Assembly (NCBI GenBank): GCA_028868855.1
Contig: JAGWTR010000001.1
Location: forward strand, 522,077-586,076
DNA: 64,000 bases
Reading direction: 5' to 3'
From: Burkholderiales bacterium
GTDB lineage: Bacteria > Pseudomonadota > Gammaproteobacteria > Burkholderiales > Burkholderiaceae_C
Below are positions 1-8,929 of this stretch, piece after piece. A model generated the notes under the pieces. It was not told where the DNA came from and did no database searches. It worked only from the letters and a program-made list of their open reading frames with translations. The position numbers and the translations under genes were made by a program. Each line of letters begins with the position of its first letter. Position 1 is the first letter of the stretch.

Positions 1-361
1 CGGCGTAGGTGGTGCAGGCTTGACCCAGGCCAATGAGCACGCCGGTGCTGAGCATGAAGGCGGTGTGGTCGACGCTGAGGGACATGCCCACCAGCCCGCT
101 TGCATAGAGGGCCGCGCCGGCCCACAGCACGCTCACGGCGCCACGGCGATCAGCCCACCAGCCTACGAAGGGGCCCGATACGCCCCAGACCAGGTTTTGC
201 ACCGCCATGGCCAGCGAAAACGATTCACGGCTCCAGCCGCGCTCCATGATGATGGGCTGCAGCCACAGGCCAAAGCCATGCCGGATGCCCATGGACACTG
301 TGACGATCAGGGAGCCGCAAAGCAGCAATTGCGCCAACGGAAGGCGGGTGTGTTTGCGCAT
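1..361 (-). CDS. MFS transporter, N-terminal part (runs off the window)
   Basis: The reverse strand stays open from an ATG at 359-361 to the window edge, giving about 120 residues that begin MRKHTRLPLAQLLLCGS. The hydrophobic segments, the GIRHGFGLW stretch and the loop motif WADRRG between predicted helices 2 and 3 are typical of the N-terminal half of a major facilitator superfamily transporter (12-helix inner-membrane carrier, often for organic anions). Substrate cannot be told. It lies 60 bp downstream of fliE on the same strand. The frame is open back to the fliE stop, so the start is a choice; the ATG is preferred over the adjacent TTG. Truncated only by the window edge. Confidence 0.75.
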   Translation of the reverse strand, partial: MRKHTRLPLAQLLLCGSLIVTVSMGIRHGFGLWLQPIIMERGWSRESFSLAMAVQNLVWGVSGPFVGWWADRRGAVSVLWAGAALYASGLVGMSLSVDHTAFMLSTGVLIGLGQACTTYA

Positions 362-421
362 CAAGGGAAAGTCGGGTGGGGCGCCAAGCCGGCGCGCCTG
401 AGTTGAACAAGTCAGGTCAGA

Positions 422-772
422 TCAGACCTGCATGTTCATGATATCCGTGTAGGCCTGAACCAGCTTGTTGCGGGTCTGCACAACCGACTGGAAGCCCAGT
501 TGTGCTTTCTGCATGGCGACCATGGTTTCTTCCAGGCTGACGGTGGGATTGTCAAACTGGACTTCGCGCTGCATGGTGGTGGCGGTTTCCTGGGCTTTGC
601 TGACCGAGCCCAGCGCACTTGAAAAAGCTGCCTGAAAGCTGGGCTTTTCCACGCCTTGGGATCCGGCCAGGGCGTCCAGGCGGGTCTTGGCCTGCACCCG
701 CTGTGCGACGTCGGACATGCCTGCCTTGGCGGCGGCCTGTGCGAAATCAAAGGGTTTCAGTTTCAGATCCAT
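422..772 (-). CDS. fliE: Flagellar hook-basal body protein FliE
   Basis: This 116-residue protein is the small adaptor joining the MS ring to the proximal rod. It is exported by the flagellar type III apparatus into the periplasm. The C-terminal half carries the family signature: VSLEETMVAMQKAQLGFQ followed by RNKLVQAYTDIMNMQV at the extreme C terminus. Length is normal for FliE. It is transcribed away from fliF, with a roughly 200 bp shared intergenic region, the usual arrangement in Salmonella and many betaproteobacteria. Identification is secure. Confidence 0.95.
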   Translation of the reverse strand: MDLKLKPFDFAQAAAKAGMSDVAQRVQAKTRLDALAGSQGVEKPSFQAAFSSALGSVSKAQETATTMQREVQFDNPTVSLEETMVAMQKAQLGFQSVVQTRNKLVQAYTDIMNMQV

Positions 773-901
773 GGTGCCGATATGTCCGACAGGGCGTGGT
801 GCAGATCACCACAATTCAAATGCTATCCAGGTTTGCCTGAGTCAATGGCTGGAAGTGCTTGGTAAATGGGCGGCTGTTCCCGGCACTTTTGCCCGCTCTT
901 C

Positions 902-912
902 CTTCGAATAAT
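902..912 (+). promoter_or_regulatory. Candidate flagellar promoter motif upstream of fliF
   Basis: The 11-mer CTTCGAATAAT ends 66 bases before the fliF ATG at 979. The identical 11-mer occurs at 8197-8207 and ends 65 bases before fliL, the first gene after the only sizeable gap in the cluster. AATAAT resembles a sigma-70 -10 hexamer, but no consistent -35 is visible. The half TTCGAA is palindromic, so it could also serve divergent fliE. Function is inferred from position only. Confidence 0.4.
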
Positions 913-978
913 GGGTGCGTTCAGGCGGGTTTGCGGCATCGTATGGTTTCGATGCGCAGCCCAACGCTTCGGCCCCCC

Positions 979-2706
979 ATGGAAGTCACAGTCGCACAAC
1001 CTCACGCTGTTATCGCATCGCCCTCTGGGGCGGTAGCCACCACGCCGCTCACTTTTGTTCAGAGGGTGGGCGCCTTGCCCATGCCGCGCAAGCTGATGCT
1101 GGCGGGGGGGCTGGCCACCATCGTGGCAATCCTCATGGCCATGCTGCTGTGGGGGCGAGAAGGGGACTACCGCGTTCTCTACACCAACCTGTCCGACAAG
1201 GACGGCGGCGCGATCATTGCCCAGTTGCAGCAAATGAACGTGCCCTACAAGTACGCCGATGGCGGCGCGGCGCTGTTGGTGCCGCCCGACAAGGTGCACG
1301 ACGTGCGCCTGAAGTTGGCCTCGGCGGGGTTGCCCAAGGGGTCGGTGGTGGGTTTCGAGTTGATGGAAACCCAGCGCTTTGGCGTCACGCAATTCCAGGA
1401 ACGTTTGAACTTCCAGCGCGGTCTGGAAGGGGAGTTGACCCGTTCCATTCAAACTCTGGCAGGAGTGCAAAGTGCTCGCATTCACCTGGCCTTGCCCAAT
1501 CAGAACGGTTTTTTCCGCGAACAGCAAAAGCCATCGGCCTCGGTGGTGCTGAACATGTATCCGGGCCGCACACTGGACCGGGGGCAGGTGGCCGGCATCG
1601 TGCATCTGGTGTCCTCCAGCGTGCCGGAGATGTCCACCAAGGCTGTGAGTGTGCTGGACCAAACCGGGGCACTGCTGTCGGGCACCAGTGATGGCCCTGA
1701 CCAAGCGGGCCTGGATGCGCAGCAACTGCAGTATGTGCGCCAGATCGAGGCCAATTACACGCAGCGCATCAAAGACATCCTGGAGCCCGTGCTGGGCGCT
1801 AGCAATCTGCGAGCCCAAGTGAATGCCGAGGTGGATTTCTCGCAGGTTGAATCGACCGCCGAGGAATACAAGCCCAATCAGGGGCAGGCCCCGGCCGCCG
1901 TGCGCAGCCACCAGAGCAGTGAGCAGTCTGGCGCGGGCACGGCCACGCCATCGGGTATTCCGGGGGCGGCCAGCAATCAGCCGCCTGTGCCGGCCACGGC
2001 GCCCATCAATGGGGCATCGCAACCCTTGCAAGCTGGCCAGGCCAATTCGACCACCAGCGGCAGCAGCCGCCGTGATGCCGTGACCAACTACGAGGTCGAC
2101 AAGACGGTGCGCGTGACCCGAAACGGCACGGGCACGATCAAGCGCCTCAATGCGGCCGTGGTGGTCAACCACCGCACACTGACCGACGCCAAAGGCAAGA
2201 CCACGACGCAGGCCATTTCCCCCGAAGAACTGGACAAGTTGACCGCCCTGGTGCGCGAGACCATCGGGTTCAATGAGCAGCGTGGCGATTCTGTCAAGCT
2301 GATCAACACGCCGTTCCAGGGCGTGAAAGATGAGCAGCCTGATGCCACGCCATTGTGGAAGCGGCCCGAAACCATCGACATCCTGCGCACCCTGGCAGTG
2401 CCCGGGGCCTTGACCCTGGCGGCGCTGATCGTGGTGTTTGGCGCCATCCGGCCAGCACTGAAGGCGGCCCAGGCGGTTCAGCCCGAGGACGGCAATGGTC
2501 GGCTGAACGCGGTGGTCGACGATCAGCAAGAGTTTCCGAGCATGACGGGCTTGCCCCCAGGCATGGTCATGAGTCCCGACGGAAAAATGCTGCCTGCGCT
2601 GGGCGCTCCCACCGGGGATTCGCGACTGGAATCGGCTCGGCAACTGGCCCGAGAGAACCCCATGGCGGTGGCGAGCATGATGCGCGGCTGGATGGGCAGG
2701 GCCTGA
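979..2706 (+). CDS. fliF: Flagellar MS-ring protein FliF
   Basis: FliF assembles into the inner-membrane MS ring that houses the export gate and carries the switch. The 575-residue product has an N-terminal membrane segment (about residues 36-55), the PrgK/FliF ring-building domain with LYTNLSDKDGG and the LPKGSVVGFE region, a low-complexity Gln/Ala/Pro linker near 300-365, a second membrane segment near 475-495, and a C-terminal FliG-binding tail with ARENPMAVASMMRGW. The frame opens earlier at 859, but the upstream residues do not look like FliF and the ATG at 979 gives the expected start. It is followed 10 bp later by fliG. Confidence 0.93.
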   Translation: MEVTVAQPHAVIASPSGAVATTPLTFVQRVGALPMPRKLMLAGGLATIVAILMAMLLWGREGDYRVLYTNLSDKDGGAIIAQLQQMNVPYKYADGGAALLVPPDKVHDVRLKLASAGLPKGSVVGFELMETQRFGVTQFQERLNFQRGLEGELTRSIQTLAGVQSARIHLALPNQNGFFREQQKPSASVVLNMYPGRTLDRGQVAGIVHLVSSSVPEMSTKAVSVLDQTGALLSGTSDGPDQAGLDAQQLQYVRQIEANYTQRIKDILEPVLGASNLRAQVNAEVDFSQVESTAEEYKPNQGQAPAAVRSHQSSEQSGAGTATPSGIPGAASNQPPVPATAPINGASQPLQAGQANSTTSGSSRRDAVTNYEVDKTVRVTRNGTGTIKRLNAAVVVNHRTLTDAKGKTTTQAISPEELDKLTALVRETIGFNEQRGDSVKLINTPFQGVKDEQPDATPLWKRPETIDILRTLAVPGALTLAALIVVFGAIRPALKAAQAVQPEDGNGRLNAVVDDQQEFPSMTGLPPGMVMSPDGKMLPALGAPTGDSRLESARQLARENPMAVASMMRGWMGRA

Positions 2707-2716
2707 TCGAAGGACG

Positions 2717-3718
2717 ATGACCATGGACGAAAAAGGACTAGAAGACGCGGCCATCTTGCTCATGTCATTGGGCGAGGAAGAGGCCTCTGAGGTCTTCAAG
2801 CACCTGGAGCCCAAGGAGGTGCAGGGTCTGGGCGAAACCATTGCCAAGCTCAAATCCGTTCCCCGTGATCGTGTCGAAACGGTGCTGAAACGGTTTTCGG
2901 ACGAGTCCATGGACCTGGGCATCTTGGTGCCCGACACCGATGAGTACGTCAAGTCCGTGCTGCGCAAGGCTCTGGGCGACGAAAAAGCCAATCTGCTGAT
3001 CGACCGGATCATCCAGGGCAGCGACGTGACGGGCATCGAAAGTCTGAAATGGATGGACCCGGTATCGGTGGCCGAACTGCTGCGCAACGAACACCCGCAA
3101 ATCGTGGCGGCCATCCTGGTGCACCTGGACCCGGACCAGTCCTCGCAGGTGCTGAAGGCGTTCACGGATCGTCAGCGCAATGAGGTGATGGTTCGCATTG
3201 CCACCCTGGATGGCATCCAACCTGCGGCGCTGAAGGACCTGAACGAGGTCTTGTCGCGTGTGCTGTCCGGCGGCTCGCAGATTCGCAAGTCCTCGCTGGG
3301 CGGCGTCAAACCAGCGGCCGAGATCATCAACCTGATGGGCTCCAGCCTGGAGACCTCGGTGCTGGATTACATCCGCGAAGGCGATGCGGACTTGGCCCAG
3401 AAGATCATGGACAACATGTTCACCTTCGATGATCTAGTCAAGCTGGACGACAAGGGCTTCCAGGCCCTGCTCAAGGAAGTGCAGACCGAGTCGCTCATCA
3501 TCGCGCTCAAAGGCAGTTCACCGGAGATCCGCGACAAGGTGTTCAAGAACATGTCCACCCGCGCTGGCGAAACCTTGCGTGAGGACCTGGAGTCGCGCGG
3601 CCCGGTCAAGCTGTCCGAGGTCGAGAGCGAGCAAAAGGAAATGCTCAAGATCGTGCGGCGCCTGGCCGACGAAGGTCAGATTGTTCTGAGCAGCGGAGGC
3701 GACGATGAGTACGTCTAA
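2717..3718 (+). CDS. fliG: Flagellar motor switch protein FliG
   Basis: FliG is the rotor component that contacts MotA and sets torque direction. The 333-residue protein shows the N-terminal FliF-binding domain (AILLMSLGEEEASEVFKHL), the middle-domain EHPQ motif at residues 125-128 and the C-terminal charged torque helix region around FTFDDLVKLDDKGFQALL. Length matches the family. ATG at 2717 is followed by a second ATG at 2723, and either could be used. Its 3' end overlaps fliH by 14 bp, indicating coupled translation in the fliF operon. Confidence 0.95.
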   Translation: MTMDEKGLEDAAILLMSLGEEEASEVFKHLEPKEVQGLGETIAKLKSVPRDRVETVLKRFSDESMDLGILVPDTDEYVKSVLRKALGDEKANLLIDRIIQGSDVTGIESLKWMDPVSVAELLRNEHPQIVAAILVHLDPDQSSQVLKAFTDRQRNEVMVRIATLDGIQPAALKDLNEVLSRVLSGGSQIRKSSLGGVKPAAEIINLMGSSLETSVLDYIREGDADLAQKIMDNMFTFDDLVKLDDKGFQALLKEVQTESLIIALKGSSPEIRDKVFKNMSTRAGETLREDLESRGPVKLSEVESEQKEMLKIVRRLADEGQIVLSSGGDDEYV

Positions 3719-4691
3719 GCCGCCGGTGCCCCCAGTGCCCCCCTCTGGTGTACCCAACCCGTACGCGCGCTTCATTCCGCGCGAGGAACTGGGTTCGTTT
3801 TCAGCGTGGAATCCGCAGTCCCTGGAGGCGTCCGCCGGACAGACCGGGGCACAAGGTCCGACCGAGGAATCGGGCACGCGCAAGCCTTCGTTTTCCGAGC
3901 GTGCAGCGGCCACGGTGTCCTCGGTCAGCAAGGCCGCCACGACCAAACCGGCAGCGAAAGCAGCGGCACGGCAGGCCACGGTCACCCCCATCCGGCGTCC
4001 TTTGGTCGGCGGTGTGCCAGGCGAAGAGACCCACGAGCCGGCCCCTGCGCAGTCAGCGTCGCCCCCCGAAGCGGCTCCCGACCTGGAGGCGCTGGTTGAC
4101 CAGGCCCGCAAGGATGGCTACCAGGATGGCTATCGCAATGGCCTGGTTGCCCTGGAAAGCTACAAGTTGGCGCAAGAGGCCCAAATGGCCGCCTACATGA
4201 GCGATCAGGTGGGTGCCCTGGCGGGAGATTTTCATCGCCGCCTGGACTCGCTGGAGCAACAGTTGGCCGGGCGCATTGCCGGTGTCGCACTGGAGTTGGC
4301 GCGGCAAGTGGTGCGCAGTGAACTCGAGCAGCGCCCCGAGGGGGTGTTGACCGTGGCCGAAGAGGCACTTGGTGTCCTGCTGGCCTCGGCACGCCAGATC
4401 GTGCTGCGACTCAACCCTGAGGACCATGCCATGGCACAAGGGGCACTGACCGAAGTGATGCAGACACGGGGGGGCCGTCTCATGCCAGACCCCAGCGTCA
4501 CGCGTGGCGGCTGCGTGGTCGAGTCCGACATCGCCGTGGTGGACGCCAGTGTCGAAGCCCGCTGGCAACGCGCTGCCGCAGCCATGGGTAGCCAGTCAGC
4601 GTGGAACGAGGGCTACGAGGTGCCCTACAGCCCGGTGGCGGTGGATGACCAGGACATGGTCGATGAGTTACTCAATGGGGGGGGCGCATGA
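3705..4691 (+). CDS. fliH: Flagellar export apparatus protein FliH
   Basis: FliH is the cytosolic peripheral stalk/regulator that dimerises and holds the FliI ATPase at the export gate. At 328 residues it is longer than enteric FliH because of a Pro/Ala/Lys-rich N-terminal region (about 1-125) that includes PNPYARFIPREELG. The conserved core follows: repeated small-residue DGYQDGYRNG (glycine-zipper type helix), then VALELARQVVRSELEQRPE and IVLRLNPEDHA as in the FliH/HrpE family. Eight consecutive G residues (4677-4684) precede the stop. It overlaps fliI by 4 bp (ATGA). Confidence 0.9.
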   Translation: MSTSKPPVPPVPPSGVPNPYARFIPREELGSFSAWNPQSLEASAGQTGAQGPTEESGTRKPSFSERAAATVSSVSKAATTKPAAKAAARQATVTPIRRPLVGGVPGEETHEPAPAQSASPPEAAPDLEALVDQARKDGYQDGYRNGLVALESYKLAQEAQMAAYMSDQVGALAGDFHRRLDSLEQQLAGRIAGVALELARQVVRSELEQRPEGVLTVAEEALGVLLASARQIVLRLNPEDHAMAQGALTEVMQTRGGRLMPDPSVTRGGCVVESDIAVVDASVEARWQRAAAAMGSQSAWNEGYEVPYSPVAVDDQDMVDELLNGGGA

Positions 4692-6121
4692 ACATGTCGA
4701 TTCGCACGGCGGGACAAGACGTTCTCATGGACCAATGGAATCGCTTCCTGGGCGATCTGGACAGTTGCGCCACCACCCCGCTGCCACTGGAAAACCAGGG
4801 CAAGCTGGTGCGTGTGGCTGGCCTGGTGCTGGAAGCGGCGGGCCTGCGCTTGCCCGTCGGTGCCGTGTGCGAAATTCATTCAGAAACCCGCCTGGAAACC
4901 CAGCCGGTGCTGGCCGAAGTGGTCGGTTTTGCAGGCGACCGCGCCTATCTGATGCCCACTGCTGAAGTGCATGGTCTGTCCAGCGGCGCCCGTGTGGTGC
5001 CACGCACCATGCCGATCAACCCGCCGGTGCTGGGTCGGCCCAATCATCCGTGGCGGCGCAGTGAAGACCGCACCCGACAGCTGCCCATTGGCAGTGGCCT
5101 GCTGGGCCGAGTTGTCAATGCCCAGGGCGAACCGCTGGACCGCCATGGCCCCTTGCAGCATGTGCGCAGCGAGCCCTTGGTGCGCCGACCCATCAATGCG
5201 ATGGACCGCGACCCCGTTCGCTTGCCTCTGGACACGGGCGTGCGCGCCATCAATACCATGCTCACCGTCGGACGGGGCCAGCGCATCGGCCTGTTTGCCG
5301 GTTCGGGCGTGGGTAAATCGGTGCTGCTGGGCATGATGGCTCGCTACACCCAGGCCGACGTCATCGTCGTCGGGCTGATTGGTGAGCGGGGCCGTGAAGT
5401 CAAGGAATTCATCGAGGACATCCTGGGTGAAGACGGCCTGGCCCGTTCGGTCGTCGTGGCCGCACCGGCCGATGCGCCGCCGCTGACGCGCATGCAGGGC
5501 GCCAACTACGCCACCGCCGTGGCCGAGCACTTCCGTGATCAGGGCCTGCATGTGCTGTTGCTGATGGATTCGCTGACCCGTTACGCCATGGCCCAGCGCG
5601 AAATCGCCCTGGCCATTGGCGAGCCGCCGGCCACGAAAGGTTACCCGCCTTCGTGTTTTGCAAAACTGCCCCAATTGGTCGAGCGCAGCGGCAATGGACT
5701 CAATGGACATGGTTCGATCACAGCCTTCTACACCGTGCTGTCCGAAGGCGATGACCAGCAAGACCCCATCGCCGATGCGGCCCGCGCCATCCTGGATGGT
5801 CATATCGTGCTGTCGCGTGAGCTGGCCGAGTCGGGCCACTTCCCGGCCATCGACATTGAGCGGTCGGCGTCACGCGTCATGAACAACGTGGCCAGCGGTG
5901 AGCACATCGATTCCGCGCGGCGCTTTCGACAACTGTGGTCCAAGTACAGCAAGGCGCGCGACCTGATACAGCTGGGCGCCTACGTGCCCGGACACGACCA
6001 CGACCTGGATCAGGCGGTGCGCCTGCACCCCGGCATGGTGGCCATGCTGCAACAAGACATGCACTTGCCGGCGCGTCTGGATGCCAGTGTGGAGCAATTA
6101 CAGCACCTCGTCAGTGATTGA
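4688..6121 (+). CDS. fliI: Flagellum-specific ATP synthase/export ATPase FliI
   Basis: FliI is the hexameric ATPase of flagellar type III export, related to F1-beta. The 477-residue protein has Walker A GSGVGKS at 205-211 and a Walker B region VLLLMDSLTRYAMAQREI. It also has the GEPPATKGYPPSCFAKLP stretch characteristic of the FliI/YscN group. It starts with ATG overlapping the fliH stop (ATGA). The next gene, fliJ, encodes its stalk partner. Confidence 0.96.
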   Translation: MNMSIRTAGQDVLMDQWNRFLGDLDSCATTPLPLENQGKLVRVAGLVLEAAGLRLPVGAVCEIHSETRLETQPVLAEVVGFAGDRAYLMPTAEVHGLSSGARVVPRTMPINPPVLGRPNHPWRRSEDRTRQLPIGSGLLGRVVNAQGEPLDRHGPLQHVRSEPLVRRPINAMDRDPVRLPLDTGVRAINTMLTVGRGQRIGLFAGSGVGKSVLLGMMARYTQADVIVVGLIGERGREVKEFIEDILGEDGLARSVVVAAPADAPPLTRMQGANYATAVAEHFRDQGLHVLLLMDSLTRYAMAQREIALAIGEPPATKGYPPSCFAKLPQLVERSGNGLNGHGSITAFYTVLSEGDDQQDPIADAARAILDGHIVLSRELAESGHFPAIDIERSASRVMNNVASGEHIDSARRFRQLWSKYSKARDLIQLGAYVPGHDHDLDQAVRLHPGMVAMLQQDMHLPARLDASVEQLQHLVSD

Positions 6122-6150
6122 CGCGTTCTCGAAGTTTGGAGATAAGCGAC

Positions 6151-6636
6151 ATGAGCACCATTCAATCCCTGTTGAGCCTCCTGGATTCGGCCCAGAAGGC
6201 GCGAGACGAGGCCCTGGCCCAGCTGGAGGGCTCTCGGCGTATTCACGAGGCCGCGCGCAAGCAGGCCCAGTCCCTGGCCGATTGGCGCAAGGACTACCAA
6301 CAGCGCTGGAGTTCGAAATTCAGCCTGACGGGCGGGATGGAAATCATGCGTTGCTATCAAGACTTTACCGCGCGGCTGGGTGACGCCGTGTCGGAACAGG
6401 ACAAGCGCGTCGAGCAGGCCAAGCAGACCTTTGACCAGTGCCGTGCACATCTGATTGAACGCGAACGCAAGGTGGCTGCCGTGGAGCAGCTGATCGAGCG
6501 ACGCCAGCAGGAACACAGCCGCAAGCTTGAGCGGCAGGACCAGAAAGCCACCGATGAGCAAGCCGCTCGCTCGGGGCGGGGTTCTTCACCGTTTGCAGCA
6601 TTTGGTGCCACCCATTTCGTGCCGACGTCTTATTGA
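6151..6636 (+). CDS. fliJ: Flagellar export chaperone FliJ
   Basis: FliJ is the central-stalk-like coiled-coil protein that inserts into the FliI hexamer and couples it to the export gate. The 161-residue product is almost wholly helical and charged (KARDEALAQLEGS, LIERERKVAAVEQLIERRQQEHS), as expected for an antiparallel coiled coil. The frame opens earlier at a TTG at 6118, but the ATG at 6151 has a GGAGAT ribosome-binding site about seven bases upstream and starts at the family's usual position. Assignment rests on coiled-coil character plus position between fliI and fliK. Confidence 0.88.
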   Translation: MSTIQSLLSLLDSAQKARDEALAQLEGSRRIHEAARKQAQSLADWRKDYQQRWSSKFSLTGGMEIMRCYQDFTARLGDAVSEQDKRVEQAKQTFDQCRAHLIERERKVAAVEQLIERRQQEHSRKLERQDQKATDEQAARSGRGSSPFAAFGATHFVPTSY

Positions 6637-6657
6637 TTGACCCGAAAAGGTTGAGAC

Positions 6658-8127
6658 ATGACTAACCCGATCAACACATCGACCAACACCGGCAAGTCCG
6701 CCTTGAGTGCTTCATCGGTGGTGGGCGACTGGGCATCCAGGTTGACTGGCCCCCAGGGCGCCTCCGATCCGACCGCGATGCAGTCTGATTTCTCGCACTG
6801 GCTGGACAAGCATGCCATGGCCACGCCGCAGACGCAGCCAAAGGCCGCTGACAATCAGGCCAATGCCAATGCGCCCAAATCCAGTCAGACCGGCCTGAGC
6901 GCATCAGCCTCCCTGGAGGCGCGCAATGTGGCCGGGCGAGCCGAAGCCAAGGCTTTGGCCGCGAGGCGGCAAGCCGCTGAGCCCAAGGCGGGCGGGAGCA
7001 AGCCGGGGGCAAGCGCGCCCACACAAGCCAAGGCGCCTCAGTCTCAGGCCCCGGCCAAGGCAGAGGCGACTAAGGCCAAAGACAAGGGCGACAAGGGCGG
7101 CAAGGATGTCGCCAAAACGTCGAACAAGGACGACGCCGCGTCCATGGATCAAGCCTTGGCGTCAGCTGACGACACAACGCCCACCATGGCGATGGGCGAA
7201 GTCTCGGCTCCGGTGAAGGAGCAAGCGGCTCCCGACACCATTCAGGTCGGCAATTCAGCGGGCATGCTGGCCTGGTTGGCCAGTTTGACCCATGGTGAGG
7301 CCGCTGCAAAAACCGGCCTGCCCGAAGGTGACGCCACTGCATCGGGTGGTGAGGCCAAGGTGCCAAGCGGTGTTGGCCACGCCGAAGTCAGCGCCTTGCT
7401 GGGTGATCCGCAAGGGAGTGGGCGCGCCGGATCCAGCAACGGGCGGGCGGTCGCCATGACCCCGCTCGACAACGCCAAGCCGGCACTGGACGTGTCCGCC
7501 ATGCAGCTTGCGGATGGTCGCCTGACGGAGGTGTTGGGTGGTGCCACCGAACAGTCTTCCACGGCGACGGATTTTGCGGGGGCCTTGTCGGCGGAGATGA
7601 TGCGTGGGGCTGGATTATCTGGCCAAGCCATGCAGGTACAAGGGCCTGCCACGCACATCAGTGAGGCCTTGCCCACGCCCTTGGGTAGCCCTGAGTTTGC
7701 GCCGGCGCTGGCCGAACGCGTGAGCATGTGGGTGAAATCGGCGGGAGAGGGCGCAAGCCTCACGGCCGAATTGCACCTCAACCCGGCCGAGATGGGGCCC
7801 ATTAGCGTGAAAATTGCACTGGATGGTCATTCGGCCCAGGTGGATTTTGCCGCCACCGCGTTAGAAACAAGGCGTGCCATTGAAGAAAGTCTGCCGATGT
7901 TGTCAACGGCGCTGGACGAGGTCGGCCTGAAGTTGGGTGGCTCGGGTGTGTCGGATCAGCCGGCGCAGCAGCAGTTCAGCCCCTCTTCGGGCCAGGCCAG
8001 TGGAACCCCTTCATGGGGGCGCGCGGGTCACGGATTGAACGCGTCCTCGTCTGATCCTGACGTTGTGGGTGCCGCAGCGGCCCCTCGACGAGGTGGATTG
8101 AAGGGCGGACTTGATCTCTATGCATAG
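6658..8127 (+). CDS. fliK: Flagellar hook-length control protein FliK
   Basis: FliK is secreted during hook assembly, measures hook length and switches FlhB specificity from hook to filament substrates. The 489-residue protein has a long Ala/Lys/Gln/Gly-rich, low-complexity N-terminal ruler region. The compact C-terminal Flg_hook domain follows (about 360-430), with LTAELHLNPAEMGPISVKI and LSTALDEVGLKLGG. The tail is Gln/Ser/Gly-rich. It ends the first run of the operon; 145 non-coding bases follow. Confidence 0.9.
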   Translation: MTNPINTSTNTGKSALSASSVVGDWASRLTGPQGASDPTAMQSDFSHWLDKHAMATPQTQPKAADNQANANAPKSSQTGLSASASLEARNVAGRAEAKALAARRQAAEPKAGGSKPGASAPTQAKAPQSQAPAKAEATKAKDKGDKGGKDVAKTSNKDDAASMDQALASADDTTPTMAMGEVSAPVKEQAAPDTIQVGNSAGMLAWLASLTHGEAAAKTGLPEGDATASGGEAKVPSGVGHAEVSALLGDPQGSGRAGSSNGRAVAMTPLDNAKPALDVSAMQLADGRLTEVLGGATEQSSTATDFAGALSAEMMRGAGLSGQAMQVQGPATHISEALPTPLGSPEFAPALAERVSMWVKSAGEGASLTAELHLNPAEMGPISVKIALDGHSAQVDFAATALETRRAIEESLPMLSTALDEVGLKLGGSGVSDQPAQQQFSPSSGQASGTPSWGRAGHGLNASSSDPDVVGAAAAPRRGGLKGGLDLYA

Positions 8128-8196
8128 GTCGGGGCCTTGCCTGTTCAGAATCGCGCGTATTTCCTCTGTCTTATCGGATCTTCGACTCGGCCCTGA

Positions 8197-8207
8197 CTTC
8201 GAATAAT
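8197..8207 (+). promoter_or_regulatory. Candidate flagellar promoter motif upstream of fliL
   Basis: A second exact copy of CTTCGAATAAT lies in the 145 bp gap between fliK and fliL, 66 bases before the fliL ATG. Its position relative to the start codon almost equals that of the copy before fliF. This suggests fliL-fliR has its own promoter of the same class. No consensus -35 is clear. Confidence 0.4.
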
Positions 8208-8272
8208 CCAACCATGGCCTTATCGCGTTGTTCCCCAACGGCGAGAGGACACGGAATTCAGGAGAAAGACGA

Positions 8273-8908
8273 ATGTCAGCTGCTGCTGTACCGGTGGAAG
8301 CCTCGGGCCCCAAGACGGGCTCCAAGAAGCGATTGATCATCATCATCGCGGCGGTGTCCGTGTTGCTGCTGGTCCTGGCGGGCGGCGCGGCCTTCTACCT
8401 CAAGAAAAAACCCGCCGATGGCGAAGCGACGGCAACCTCTGAGGACGGGGGCGTTGTTGACGGCGCAGCCAAGCGCAAGTCCGAGCACGCCACCCCGCCG
8501 GCTTTCGTTCCCCTTGATATTTTCATCGTGAACCTGGCCGACCGAGAGGTCGAACGCTTTGCACAGATCGGCATCACCTTGCAGGTGGATGATGCTCACC
8601 TGGCCGAAGAACTCAAGACCTACATGCCGGCCATTCGCAATGCGGTGCTCATGATCCTGTCGCACAAGACATCCGAGCAATTGCTGACGCAAGAAGGCAA
8701 GGAAAAGCTCGCCGAAGAGATTCGCCGCGAGGCAGCCCGTGCAATGGGCTACCCCGTCGAAGAGCCCGTGGTCGAGGCGCCGCCCCAGACGGACGGCACA
8801 GAGCAGGTTGACGAAGCGCCCAAGCCCAAGAAGAAGAAAAAGAAAAAGAAGTCCGAGCTCTACAACCCGATCGTGCATGTGCACTACTCCAGTTTCATCA
8901 TTCAGTGA
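8273..8908 (+). CDS. fliL: Flagellar basal body-associated protein FliL
   Basis: FliL is a single-pass inner-membrane protein around the stator that supports torque. The 211-residue product has a cytoplasmic N-terminus, one membrane segment (RLIIIIAAVSVLLLVLAGGA, about 20-40) and the periplasmic FliL domain (FVPLDIFIVNLAD, RFAQIGITLQVDD, IRNAVLMILSHKT, LLTQEGKEKLAEEIR). It is longer than usual because of an acidic/lysine-rich insert ending in eight consecutive Lys codons (8828-8851) before the final YNPIVHVHYSSFIIQ. The ATG at 8273 is chosen because GGAG lies at 8261-8264; the frame opens earlier but without FliL-like sequence. Confidence 0.92.
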   Translation: MSAAAVPVEASGPKTGSKKRLIIIIAAVSVLLLVLAGGAAFYLKKKPADGEATATSEDGGVVDGAAKRKSEHATPPAFVPLDIFIVNLADREVERFAQIGITLQVDDAHLAEELKTYMPAIRNAVLMILSHKTSEQLLTQEGKEKLAEEIRREAARAMGYPVEEPVVEAPPQTDGTEQVDEAPKPKKKKKKKKSELYNPIVHVHYSSFIIQ

Positions 8909-8929
8909 GCCAACCGAAGTGCCCCGGCC

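Noticed and set aside
871..900. Possible sigma-54 promoter upstream of fliF (GGCAC...GC)
   Set aside because: The GG to GC spacing does not fit the invariant 10-base gap of -24/-12 promoters.
823..3165. Long open frame on the minus strand across fliF/fliG
   Set aside because: It is antisense to two certain flagellar genes, has no family-like motifs, and high GC content favours such shadow frames.
8171..8228. Sigma-28-like -10 elements (TCCGATAAG, GCGATAAGG) on the minus strand before fliL
   Set aside because: They face away from fliL toward the end of fliK, no TAAA-type -35 is in place, and nothing on that strand needs a promoter.
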